From contig NC_039483.1 of NCBI RefSeq assembly GCF_003590095.1, positions 12,958,001 through 13,022,000 of the forward strand: DNA of 64,000 nucleotides. Direction: 5' to 3'. The notes beneath the pieces were generated by a model. That model was not told the origin of the DNA. It worked only from the letters and a program-made list of their open reading frames with translations, and ran no database searches. Numbering within the stretch: position 1 is the stretch's first letter; each line of letters opens with the position of its first letter. Source of the stretch: Trichoplusia ni. Its lineage: Eukaryota; Arthropoda; Insecta; Lepidoptera; Noctuidae. Position numbers and translations under genes: made by a program. Shown one piece after another: positions 44,985 through 55,500 of the stretch.

Positions 44985-45132
44985 TTTTCTTGATAAGTTG
45001 CGTAGTCCCTTATTCAGCTCCATTGGCGCTTCACTGAACGACTTTGATCACACTTATACAGCTCTGCTTCTATCAGCAGCGTACAGCGTCGTAACAATGG
45101 GAACAGCCATTATAACGTGCTATCAATGCTGA
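44985..45132 (+). pseudogene. Possible orphan last exon of a membrane transporter (fragment)
   Basis: After an acceptor-like TACATTTCAG, a 49-codon open stretch ends in TGA at 45130-45132. It includes RSPLFSSIGASLNDFDHTYT and ALLLSAAYSVVTMGTAIITC. It is GC-richer than its surroundings and resembles the last transmembrane segment of a major-facilitator protein. No upstream exon was found nearby, so it may be a gene fragment or chance. Confidence 0.2.
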
Positions 45133-45305
45133 AACACTTCGGTCTACTGTGTAGGCGTACGGCGCTGAATATGCTGCGAAGTCGGTAAGCTGATAGGTAC
45201 TCGTTTAGTTTTGGCCCCTCAACATGGTTTTTGTAGTTTCTTGTAGAAGAATATAAAACAATAAAAGTAAAAAAAAACAGGAATATTATAGTTAGTAACT
45301 TGTAG

Positions 45306-45773
45306 GGATGTTCGATCCGAAAACTTTGTATCGATACTCCGGATCGTTAAACACTGTATTGATACAAAAGATTTGATGCGATTTTTAGGATCGATCCAGG
45401 GTCGCATCAATAATTTAAAATAAATAGACATGTATTTTTGACCATTTAAATTTAAGAATCACTGACAGTTTTATGTGGAGATTTTGTTGCTATTCACAAT
45501 GGTTATTAGCGGTTCGAGAAAGCAAAATGTAATACAAAAATGGGTGATCTTATCACAAGTGCCGATCTTGACGAAATTAAAGGTATATTGAAATATGAAT
45601 CAGTTCATAATATAATATGTAGGCCATTCTTAGTAGTAAAGGAAATCTATATCTGATTTTGCGATCAGATCCGATCCTCATCACTTGTATCGATCCACTA
45701 AGCCATTGTATTGAAAAAAAATCGGGTGGATCATATTGCTTTGTATCGATCCACACTAGTATCAACACATCCC
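45306..45773. repeat. Possible non-autonomous hAT-like element
   Basis: The left end TAGGGATGTTCGATCC and the right end, read inverted, GGGGATGTGTTGATACTAG share the GGGATGT start seen in some hAT terminal repeats. Inside are several TATCGATCC-type motifs in both orientations. No clean 8-bp target duplication was found, so class and ends are tentative. Confidence 0.3.
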
Positions 45774-46237
45774 CATTTTATACTGGTTTGCCGAGAAAGC
45801 AGAATATGGACGCGTACACGTCTCCATACAAAATTGTTTATTTTTTGTAGGACTTGTTGAATAAGTGTGCTTAGGAACTAACTCGGAAAAACAATTCTAG
45901 TCACAGGCCTAGGATACTTGCGCTGTCATTCAAATAAGTAATTTATTTACATTATAACTCGCGCTTTATATAGAATTTAAGGCTGCGTTCCACCAGTGAT
46001 GTGTTTGTAAAATATCGAATAGATAGAATTTCTATCTCGCTTCTGTCAGCAGTTCCGGTGGAAATGGCTTACCGGAGCTGAGTTTTTGCGCATAGAAAAA
46101 ACGAAGAAATATGTCGTGACGTTTGTGTCTTTCTGGAAAATAAAACTCAAGTGAAATAGGCTTACCAACTTTATAATAAAAAGGCGGGCTTATCGACTAT
46201 TAAAACAAAAGATTTATCCTTAAAATACAATATTGTA

Positions 46238-46344
46238 TTTATTGTTACTTTAGGTACAGCCTACATGTATTTTTTATCCTATAATTAAGTATTATCTTAA
46301 ATTACCCTATGTACACAGTTTCGTACGTAAAATACACGTTTATT
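46238..46344 (-). terminator. Nopp140 poly(A) signals
   Basis: Minus-strand AATAAA at 46344-46339 and 46243-46238, about 0.7-0.8 kb after the SRP40-form stop (47057). The stretch between is AT-rich 3' UTR with no other feature seen. Confidence 0.5.
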
Positions 46345-47056
46345 TACATTAGAAAAAAAAAACATAAGCAAATCTATTTATCAAATTATTCCATGTCATC
46401 ACGGATTGTGTAACAATCATACAAGCTTTTGGCCCCAACCAACAAGATAAGAACGAAAACAATTAAAAATAAAATAAATGCACGTAAAATATCTGAGTGA
46501 AATAAAGAAAACGAATAATTAGACTAAAAAGCTTTACGTCATATCTATTAACTATCTTCTCCGTGACTAACAACACTTGCTTAAGATTTCATTATCAATA
46601 CCACAGACCAAATAAGGCATCTAGATTGTTGAGGGTCATTATGATACAGGCAACAATTATCCAGTCATCTTCATCTTATTTGGCCTATGTATACTATTAT
46701 TAATGTCCATTATGAAGATTAGGTGGTATAAAAATAGTCAAGGAATTAATTATGTCTGACTGCAATGATCAATTAATTCAAACATCTTAAATCTGCTTTC
46801 TAAGTCACATTCAATGCTCTAAGAATGTTAAAATACAAATTGTCTAATAATTAAACTAGGAAAAAAGCATCTAGTTTATGCTGAATTACCCTAAGCATTA
46901 TTCGAAAATATTATTCGTAATATAACAATATTAATACAGATAACGTAAGTCACAAAAAATATAGTACATTTGTACGCATTTCAAAAGGGGGGCGAACAGC
47001 GACGAACGAATTCCGTTCACTATCAAAATATACGAGTAAGAGTGTTGTGACCCAAA

Positions 47057-50000
47057 TTAATCATCAAACTTGATGGAATGAACTCCTGTGTCGATAGCAC
47101 CGCCGCGATACGAGCCCCTTTTTTTCTTCGTCTTCTCATGCTTAAATGACTTGCCACGTGTGTGCTTTAAGTCTTGATTAGCACGTTCACCCCATGAACC
47201 ACGTGACCCAAACTATAAAACAAATTAAAAAAAAAAAACTATAAATTTAACATATCAAAGAAAAAAAAAATTGTAAACGACACGTTCTATAACATATTTA
47301 TTCTAGAATGTGTAGTTGCTTACTTAAAATAAATAGCTGAAATTAATAACAAAATACACACTGGCATATTTCACTGTTATAAATCTCTGAAGGAACCAAA
47401 ATTCCCTCTTTGCAACAAACATAATTGTCGTCACTTACTTAATCAAATACGATTTTCTTGTTCTGAGAATCTCCTCCCTCAAAGCTCTTCCTATCATTGA
47501 AACCTCCTTTGTTGAACCCTCCCCTATCTCCTCCCCAGGAGTGACGGTCTCCACGACCTCTCCTATCGCCTCCGCGGCCTCCTCTGTCGAATCCCCCTCG
47601 ACCTCCCCTGTCGAATCCTCCGCGTCCACCTCGGCCGCCCCTATCGAAGCCCCCGCGTCCACCTCGGCCACCACGTCCGCCTCTATCGTTAAACCCTCCG
47701 CGGCCTCCACGATCACCTCCCCTGCCTCTGAATCCCCCCCTGCCCCTATCATTAAATCCCCGGCCGCGATTGAATCCGCCACGCCCGCGATTGTTCCAAC
47801 CACCAGATTGATTGCCTTCGTTTTCTTCATCATTTTCTGCATCTTCTTGGGTTTCACCCTCCTGAGAGAGAGAGCATTATTTTATAACCACCAAGACAAC
47901 CCTATGTGATAGCCAAATTATTCCAAAAAGTAAATGCCCGAAATGTTATCGCAAGCCACTGGCGATGACGCCATTGGCGAATGCATCCAAGAATGGCATA
48001 ACATGGAGTTACCTTGGCTTTTCAAACTTTAGGGCATTTACCTTAGCGTCGAATGAGTTATCCTTAAGTCTAGGGTCCACTTCTATAGCATCTGATGCAA
48101 CTCGGCGAAATGGAGAAGGTTTACTCGTGCGAGAATCTTTTTCATTGGGAGTAGACACACTAACCGTACCCTAAAATTTATCACAGAGTTAAGGCGCATA
48201 GATAAAACATAAATTGTTAGTTGTAAATGTAGATCTTATTTATACTATTTCAGACTATTTATACAAGAATAGCAAAGGCTTGTGCTATCCCACTACAGAT
48301 TCCGCAATATGGTAAGCATTGAGTAACAACCAATAGGAGTTGGCACATAATGCAATTTTCAATAGCAAAACTGCATAGCAATAATGTTGGTGTAAGCTAT
48401 AAATGTGAATACTGAAGAATATATATAATAAACAGACTGATACCCTGTTTTGATATAGCTAAGTACTTATTTTCGGAAAAATCCCATTATATAATTTTCT
48501 ATTTTGTTTCTTAGACTATTCTGCAAATACTACTAGCAAACTGCTCTTAGCAAGCTGCTTAGCGGCTTATATTCTTATGAGGAGAACTTATAAAAAGCTT
48601 ACTTTTACAAAGTTATTGTATGGCTTCTTTGCTGGTACACCTGCATCACCTTCGGAAGCTTTCCTCTTCTTACCACCTTGGAATCCATTTTCAGCCTATG
48701 AAAATACAAACACCACATAAAAAAAATACAACAAAGAATCAATTGAGACAAAATACCATATTATGATAGAAGTCATCCTTACTGTCTGTCCCTATATGCA
48801 TCTATAACTTAAAACTGTGCAACAGATTGGACAACAACAGATGGAAATGCGAGATGGACCCTATGAGATAGGTCAAAGTAGTGTACTACAATATTGTACA
48901 AATTGGAAAGGTCCACAAATTTATTTATGTTAATATACAATTTATCCTTTACACGTATCCAACACAAAGTTGTCCCTTACATCTCTTAATTTCATTGAAC
49001 ATGTTGGGAGATATCACAGTTTGTTGTATTTCTTTTCACAACTGTTGGATTTCTGTTTTTGTTTGTTTTAATGCTAGTTTACTGTTGCATCCAACTGTTG
49101 GAGACAGGCCTCTTCCCACTTGCAGAAGGTTCTGAGCAGTGATTACTTAGGTTGGCAATTTCTGATTCCAATATTTAGAATCTAGGTTACATCACAATGT
49201 CTTAATTTGTTATTTGCCTGTGGTATCTTAGGTTAATGAAATACCTTTGAAAAAGTCACATTGGTACTTTGCCTGAGTTGGAATACAAATCCATAATTAG
49301 AATGGTAACAACATAATAATTAAATAAAATTAGTATTCACCTGGTTTTCTTTCTTTGCTACTTTAGCTGGTGGGGCTTCATCTTCATCGCTTTCATCACT
49401 GTCATCAGAAGATGCTGCTTTCTTAGCAGGAGTAGGTTTTTGTGCAGGAGCTTCATCATCACTGGAATCATCATCTGATGACTCTTGTTTTTTAGCAACC
49501 GGCTTTGGTTTAGTAGCACTGACTGGAGTCTTTGGAGCAGGTTTGGATGGCTCATCATCACTGTCATCACTATCATCTGACGATGACGCTTTTTTCGCAG
49601 GTGCTTTAGCTGGTGCTTTGGCTGGAGTTTTTTGAACAGTCTTAGGCTTTTCATCTTCACTGCTGTCATCACTATCAGATGAAGATTCCTTTTTAGCTGA
49701 AGCTTTAGTGGCTGGCTTCACAGGAGTTGGCTGAGGTTTCTGCAGTGCTTTTTGTGGCACTATTTGGTCCTCATCACTACTGTCATCTGAAGACTCTTGT
49801 TTTTTAGTTGGAGCGGCTTTAGGCTTTGCAGGTGTTGCCTGTGCTTTTGAGGCCTTATTCTGAGGTTTAGCATCTTCATCACTACTATCATCAGAGTCCT
49901 CAGAAGATGATTCCTTCTTTTTAGCTGGTGCTGCTTTAGCTGGGGTTGCTTTAGCTGGGGTTGCTTTAGCAGGTGCGGGGGCTGGTTTTTTGGGTGCAGG

Positions 50001-51529
50001 TTTGTCTTCTTCACTATCATCACTGTCATCAGAAGAGGATTCCTGTTTCTTAGCCGGAGTAGCCTTAGCCTGGGGTTTTACTGGAGCTGCCTTAGCCACT
50101 GGCTTAGGTTTCTCATCCTCACTACTGTCATCATCTGATGAGGATTCTGCCTTTTTAGCTGCTACTTTAGGAAGTGGTGCTGCCTTTGCTGGTGTCTTCA
50201 CTTGAGGTTTAGGTTTCTCATCTTCACTGCTGTCGTCATCAGAAGATGACTCTTTTTTCTTAGCTGGGGTTGCTTTAGCAGCTGGAGTTGGCACTCTGTT
50301 TACTGGCTTTTTAGGTTCATCATCACTACTGTCATCATCAGAAGACTCTTGCTTTTTGACAACTTTAGGTGCAGCATTGGTTGGTTTCACTGGTTGCTTT
50401 TTTGGCTGAGCAGTAGCATTATCATCACTGTCACTGTCATCTGATGATGATTCTGCCTTTTTCACTGGTGCGGCCGCAATTTTCGGTTTAACCTGAAAAA
50501 TAACTTTCATTTAGACTTGTTCACAAAAGCACTGAGTTACTAACTAAAACCAAATATTCAGAGGTAGTGACGAATATATGAGATTCAAATCATAATATTT
50601 CATTAAAAATTTCACATCATTATAAGTTGTTGCAGTAAATAAATATTAAAAATAATTAACTTATAATTTACCTGTGTTTTAGGTTTTTCATCTTCAGAAC
50701 TGTCATCAGATGATTCTTGTTTTTTCTTGGCAGCTTGACTTTTACCGTTAACTTGTGGTGCAGGTTTTTTCTCATCTTCGCTGGAGTCCTCATCGGAACT
50801 GAAGTAAGAAAACCCAGTTGGGTATAAGTATCAATATTATTTTATTCAGACTAAAAATAATAAGTAAGAACAAAAACCAAGAAATACAGAGTACCCTGCC
50901 ATAACCTTGACTTTTTTTAGTATGTAAAAATGGCATGCACATAACCTAGAAATTAAATATTAACCTTTCAGCAGCAGCTTTTTGGGGAGTTTTCTGCTTG
51001 TTGTACACCTGTATAATGTCTGTGAGTGACGGCAGGCCCTTGACACGCGGTTTCTAAAACAAAATAAAGGCACATGTTAATTCACTATGAAAAATACGAA
51101 TTGTAGTGTGGCGGCTTTGATAGAGGTAAAATTTATGGAAACTTATATAGCCGGAATCATTCGAGAGAATAAACGGGCTGCGTAGTACTCGGTAGTACTT
51201 ATGTAGTTATAGCACGGACCTGCAACACAAAATGTCCGAATCTACCAAGTTAGAAAAACAACGGAATTCATCTCGATTAATTAAATTGTAACATAAGGAC
51301 GCCAGCACTATTACATCTGAGCCCAAACGTACAAGATATGATATGGTTATACTAAACACTTTCATCGAGCACGTGTGGAGGCCGGCCACACGTGGTTTTT
51401 TTTAAGAAAGAATAAACTCACCGCTTTTGTCTTCTTTAAAAATTCTTGCGCAAGAGGTTTGTCAATATTTTGTAAAAACTGATGTACTAAAGAAATAGCT
51501 TCAGCTTGTATTTCTGTAGGAACCCCCAT
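47057..51529 (-). CDS. Nopp140: Nopp140/NOLC1 nucleolar phosphoprotein
   Basis: The main form joins 51529-51422, 51053-50965, 50798-50672, 50492-49341, 48695-48603, 48170-48042 and 47212-47057: 1854 nt, 617 residues, all phases consistent. The N-terminus MGVPTEIQAEAISLVHQFLQ is a LisH-like dimerisation helix. The centre alternates about 13 acidic Ser clusters (SSDDSDDSDDE type, casein kinase 2 sites) with basic Lys/Pro/Ala linkers. The C-terminus is the SRP40 domain (PFRRV, DNSFDAK, GSWGERANQDLKHTRGKSF, KKKRGSYRGG, HSIKFDD). Nopp140 shuttles between nucleolus and Cajal bodies and chaperones box C/D and H/ACA snoRNPs. An alternative last exon (47439-47861) replaces the SRP40 end. Confidence 0.95.
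47439..47861 (-). CDS. Nopp140: Nopp140 alternative last exon encoding an RGG box
   Basis: 140 residues plus TAA, read in phase 0 after a strong acceptor (TCTCTCTCTCAG). It starts EGETQEDAENDEENEG, then has about 100 residues of Gly/Arg/Phe repeats (RGGFNRGRG, DRGGRGGFDRGGRGG) and ends SQNKKIVFD. It lies in the intron before the SRP40 last exon, and three upstream exons (ends at 49341, 48603 and 48042) leave in phase 0 and could join it. This matches the known Nopp140-RGG isoform of Drosophila. The RGG box is expected to bind RNA and be arginine-methylated. Confidence 0.9.
   Translation of the reverse strand, partial: EGETQEDAENDEENEGNQSGGWNNRGRGGFNRGRGFNDRGRGGFRGRGGDRGGRGGFNDRGGRGGRGGRGGFDRGGRGGRGGFDRGGRGGFDRGGRGGDRRGRGDRHSWGGDRGGFNKGGFNDRKSFEGGDSQNKKIVFD
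49080..49145. repeat. Possible interspersed-repeat fragment in a Nopp140 intron
   Basis: GTTGGAGACAGGCCTCTTCC followed by CACTTGCAGAAGG looks like a piece of a repeat common in moth genomes. Borders unknown. Confidence 0.25.
49341..50492 (-). CDS. Nopp140: Nopp140 large repeat exon
   Basis: 384 codons, phase 0 at both ends. Starts VKPKIAAAPVKKAESSS and ends PPAKVAKKENQ. Carries 11 acidic Ser/Asp/Glu blocks separated by Ala/Lys/Pro linkers (KATPAK, KAPAKAPAKK). The DNA is repetitive, so unit number may vary between individuals. Intrinsically disordered and heavily phosphorylated in the family. Confidence 0.95.
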
Positions 51530-52537
51530 TTTCAGGAATTTTAAGTAATTTCGGCAACGCAGAACAACGCCGCCGCTTGACAAGTTAGCACAGAACACAA
51601 GGAATGATTGAATGACAGACAGAGTCAGTCAGAGCCAGAGACTAAAACACAGAATAGAAATGAGCCATGAATGAATAAGTAAAAAGGACAGTCGTAAAGT
51701 AAAGTTGAAATTCAGACTGACCGCTGCGAACGAATGAAATGAGTAAAGTTTTCCAAAAAAACAAGTTAACTTTATTTAAAGTTAATGATTATGAAATGCT
51801 TTTAAAATAGTGAAATTATATTGAACAAAAAATGAATAATCTTTTGGTTAGCTAGCCCACTTCTTTTGTTCAGATCTTCGTATTATGTGAAGTCAAAGTT
51901 GCGTTTTCACTCCGTAGTAATCTCTCTATAAAAAAACGGCTACAACGCGATATCTAAAAAAAAACATTTACGTGTGAAATATGCAGGAAACAAAATTATC
52001 ACCAACTCAGAAGAGGAAAAACAACTTAGAATCAATTTGAATGTTCTCACAAAAATAGCCAATTATGTCACCGTGCTTTTGCTACTTTCCCATTTACCTA
52101 ATTCAAAAAAGAATACTGAAGTTACTCTAACTTTTCAAAAAAATATAACAAAATTGTTTGTTGAATTAGTTCAGCTATTGTTTTTCGACTGTAGAAATAC
52201 GTTTTATTTAATCTGTGTACATATTGTAATTTATATTTATGTGATGACAGTAGTGGCAGTACCGATAACTTTAGTTGACGAATAATTATTTCACGAATTT
52301 GTTTCTACACTTACTTATTTAATGAAATTTTATTAAGTAGGTGACGGAATGTGAATAACTAGTCTTCTTTAACTTTGTGAATATTGAATCAAACCGTACT
52401 TAAGTTACTTATTACATAGCGATGTGAGGTGACATGTTTTTAGATGTTTGCTTTGTCGATGTTCAATGTGATCGCGAAAAAAATTTGGTAAATGTTATGT
52501 AGGCTCATTTGAGCATTAAAAGTATCATATACCCACA
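51530..52537. promoter_or_regulatory. Divergent promoter interval of Nopp140 and MARCH
   Basis: The two genes read away from each other, with start codons 1.0 kb apart. The Nopp140 leader lies at about 51530-51600 on the minus strand. There is no clear TATA box. An unexplained 103-codon open frame (51974-52285, +) lies inside. Confidence 0.5.
51974..52285 (+). CDS. Unassigned small ORF, 103 codons
   Basis: Opens with GTG at 51974, so it lacks its own ATG start. The translation alternates helix-like segments (EEEKQLRINLNVLTKIANYV, FQKNITKLFVELVQLLFF) and ends in a hydrophobic stretch. It is unusually protein-like for an AT-rich spacer, but no family is recognised. It may be part of an unannotated exon, a decayed gene or chance. 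Confidence 0.2.
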   Translation: MKYAGNKIITNSEEEKQLRINLNVLTKIANYVTVLLLLSHLPNSKKNTEVTLTFQKNITKLFVELVQLLFFDCRNTFYLICVHIVIYIYVMTVVAVPITLVDE

Positions 52538-55500
52538 ATGCCTGTTCAGCAAATTAATGTGAAAAACTCGTCTGATATCGAGAGTTGGGAATGGGGAGGT
52601 GGATGTGGTAGAGAAGTGATACGGACGGGATCAGGGAGCAGTCGTACTTCGTGTAGCAACTCCAGCGGAGATATTTGTCGCATTTGCCACTGCGAAAGCG
52701 AGCCTCACAATCCTCTGCTAGCACCATGTTATTGTTCAGGTCAGTGGAAACATAATAAACCTACTCATGCACATGACTTTTGCAATTTGAAGCCCTAAAC
52801 GCGGCGAGCATAAACACAATACACAGCTGCTCTCTGTTTACTTGGTATAAATATTATGACAAAGATGTGAATATATTTTAAAATCATAAGCTCAGTGATA
52901 TGTTTAATGGTAGAAAATAAAAGACTACCCAAAAATGGAAAAAGTGACATTGTAATCATTCTTGTGTTAACTTATATGTGGCACTGTTATTGTGTAAGGA
53001 ATACAGAATTTTAAAATACTCTCTGCATAGGATTTAAGCATCTTGATTTCATTTATACAATTTGATTTATAAATTGTTTTTGTTAACACCAACTATCCTC
53101 TCCTATTAGATATTTTTGTTAAGGAAAATAAAAAATCAACTCAACAAATTGATATGTAATTAACTAATTAGTAGTTGTAAAATGATGTAGTGTAGGTAGT
53201 TATTATTTCCTTATACTAATACTAATAAATGTAAAATACCTTAAGGCAAATGTTACATTTATAGAATTGTAATTAATTTAATTACTTAGTGAATAATTTA
53301 TTTTCCTTCATTAATGCCCATTTTATTATTTCTCATTGCATATTTGAATTATTTGTTCTAGGTTCAAAATTTCATTCTGACAATTCAAATAGTAAACATC
53401 TAATAATAATCTGAACAAGTTTCTTTTGTAAGTTTTAAATATTTATTTATAGCTCAGGACCTCAAAACTTACACCTATTTATCACCAAATGATATTATAA
53501 TTTTTACTGATGTTAGCAGTATAGCAATGTTTATTTATCATAGCTTTTTATAAAAATACCTACTGCAATAAATAAATGATAAAAATAATTTATTGAATAT
53601 GAAATAAAGATAATGTTTATTCAAAGTTCTTTATGAATAACTTTGCATATTATACAATTATGTGACATTTCTAAAACCTGTTTGTTAAAACTACTTTATC
53701 GGTCTCAGTTAAGTAATTACAAAAAAACTTTGGGAAATTGGAAATACTTGTTTCAGAGCTCAAACTTATTTTTGTGTCCTATGGTGTCAATAGTCCTGTG
53801 TGATGCATGAGATTTTTTTTGTGTTACGCTAAATTGCTATCCTTGCTAATACAATGAAACAAAGAAACAAAACTTGTGTAAGAGGTATACCAATTAGTTC
53901 TTATTCATTCAAGTATATTGTCAATCTTAACTTGCAAAACAGTAGTTCTATTGTATGAATTGTAAGGCAGGTAAATATTGCACAGATTATGAAGTTACAT
54001 TGCTTAACTTCCTGGAGATGAGTGATTTAATTAGAAGCTATTTAGAATAAACATATAACATTGCCTTCATAATCTACATACATAATCAGACTTGACATTG
54101 AAGTAAAAATAAACTGTTACATAACATAAATGTTTACATATGAACCCCATTAGCTTATTATAATGTATATATTGTTGCAGGGAGTTTGAAGTTTGTCCAT
54201 CAGAGCTGTTTACAACAATGGCTGACTGCATCAGAGACTAGATCATGTGAACTCTGCAAATTTAATTTCATTATGCACACCAAAATCAAGCCATTCAATG
54301 AGGTACCTACAGTTAATTTATTCAGAAGTTTATTTTCATTTATGTAATAATATCTTGTAAGTGATTTGTTTAAACCAGTTATAAAAGTTATAAATCTGGT
54401 TTGGCAGGATACTTGAGTGGTTAATTGAATCATAAACGAGTTGTAAGGCGCAATGACATAAAAACCTATATTATTGTTATCATGTATGTGGTTGTTTTCC
54501 AGTGGCGATTATTGGAAATGTCTGGTGTGGAGCGCCGGCGGTTATGCTGTGCCGTGCTGTTCCACTGCGTCGCCGCGCTCTGTGTTATGTGGTCACTGTT
54601 CGTACTTATCGAACGAGCTGTGGAAGAGGTCAACCGTGGAATGATCGGTAAGAATAAATAACGTTAAATCTCGATAACTACCTTTTCGACTCGCTAATTA
54701 GATAACTACATAATCTACGTAGTTTATTCCACGGATGTGCATTAAATCGCATGATTCAAAAGAGACCAGTTGTTTATGATCTATACGAAATCTTATTTAT
54801 TACGCGCCGGGATCGAACCCACAGCTCTTTGCTCAAGAGCAAGGTTAAACACATGGTTAATGCAATAATTAGGTGTACAAATATTTCACACATGGAGCAA
54901 GGGCTAAACGACCGTGACTGGTTTGTTTATATTTCGTACAAGGCTTTATACGACGAGTTATACTATCTTTACCAATTATCATAATTTCCAACAATGCTCG
55001 AATTAAAAACAACTTTCCAACAGCCTTTTATCTCTGACCTTACGTTAGTTTATGAGCTCGTTATGCTTAATAAACTGCACAAAAATTAAGTCTTTGGTAA
55101 CTTCTTGGGTATTTTATACTTTTCGCAAAATGTGTCAAGAAAGAAAATAGTTTTATATATTATTAACACCCTTTGCCCACCATGTCTCGTGTGAATATGT
55201 ATATTGTGTTCTAAGCATAAATGAAACTTAATTTGAAAGAAAATATAAAAACAAGATTGGATCATAAATTATAGTCACTGACATGGTTATTTTAGCATAA
55301 TAGACTACATAGACTACATCTATAAAATTCTTGGCTTTTCGAATAGAATTGATATAAATAGCTGTAACTGGATTTATCGCTGCAAAATGACGTTTGATTT
55401 TTTAATTAATCGTAACTTGAACATAATCACTAAACAGGAAAAATCTATATTGTCTGACATTATTGTTGGACACCAACCTATTATCTTACATAGGGAAAAT

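Larger units (their letters stand above)
44548..46230. other. Spacer between the small gene and Nopp140, with repeat and gene fragments
   Basis: Lies between the 5' side of the small gene and the 3' end of Nopp140. Holds a possible transporter-exon fragment (44985-45132) and a hAT-like repeat (45306-45773). The rest is AT-rich with nothing recognised. Confidence 0.5.

Noticed and set aside
47435..47857. Minus-strand Met-started ORF rich in Glu/Ala over the RGG exon
   Set aside because: Frame-shifted copy of the RGG exon; it does not continue the phase-0 junctions of Nopp140.
47541..47909. Plus-strand Ser/Ala/Pro-rich ORF near 47.5-47.9 kb
   Set aside because: It is the reverse reading of the Nopp140 RGG exon, whose minus frame has a splice acceptor, RGG repeats and proper phase.
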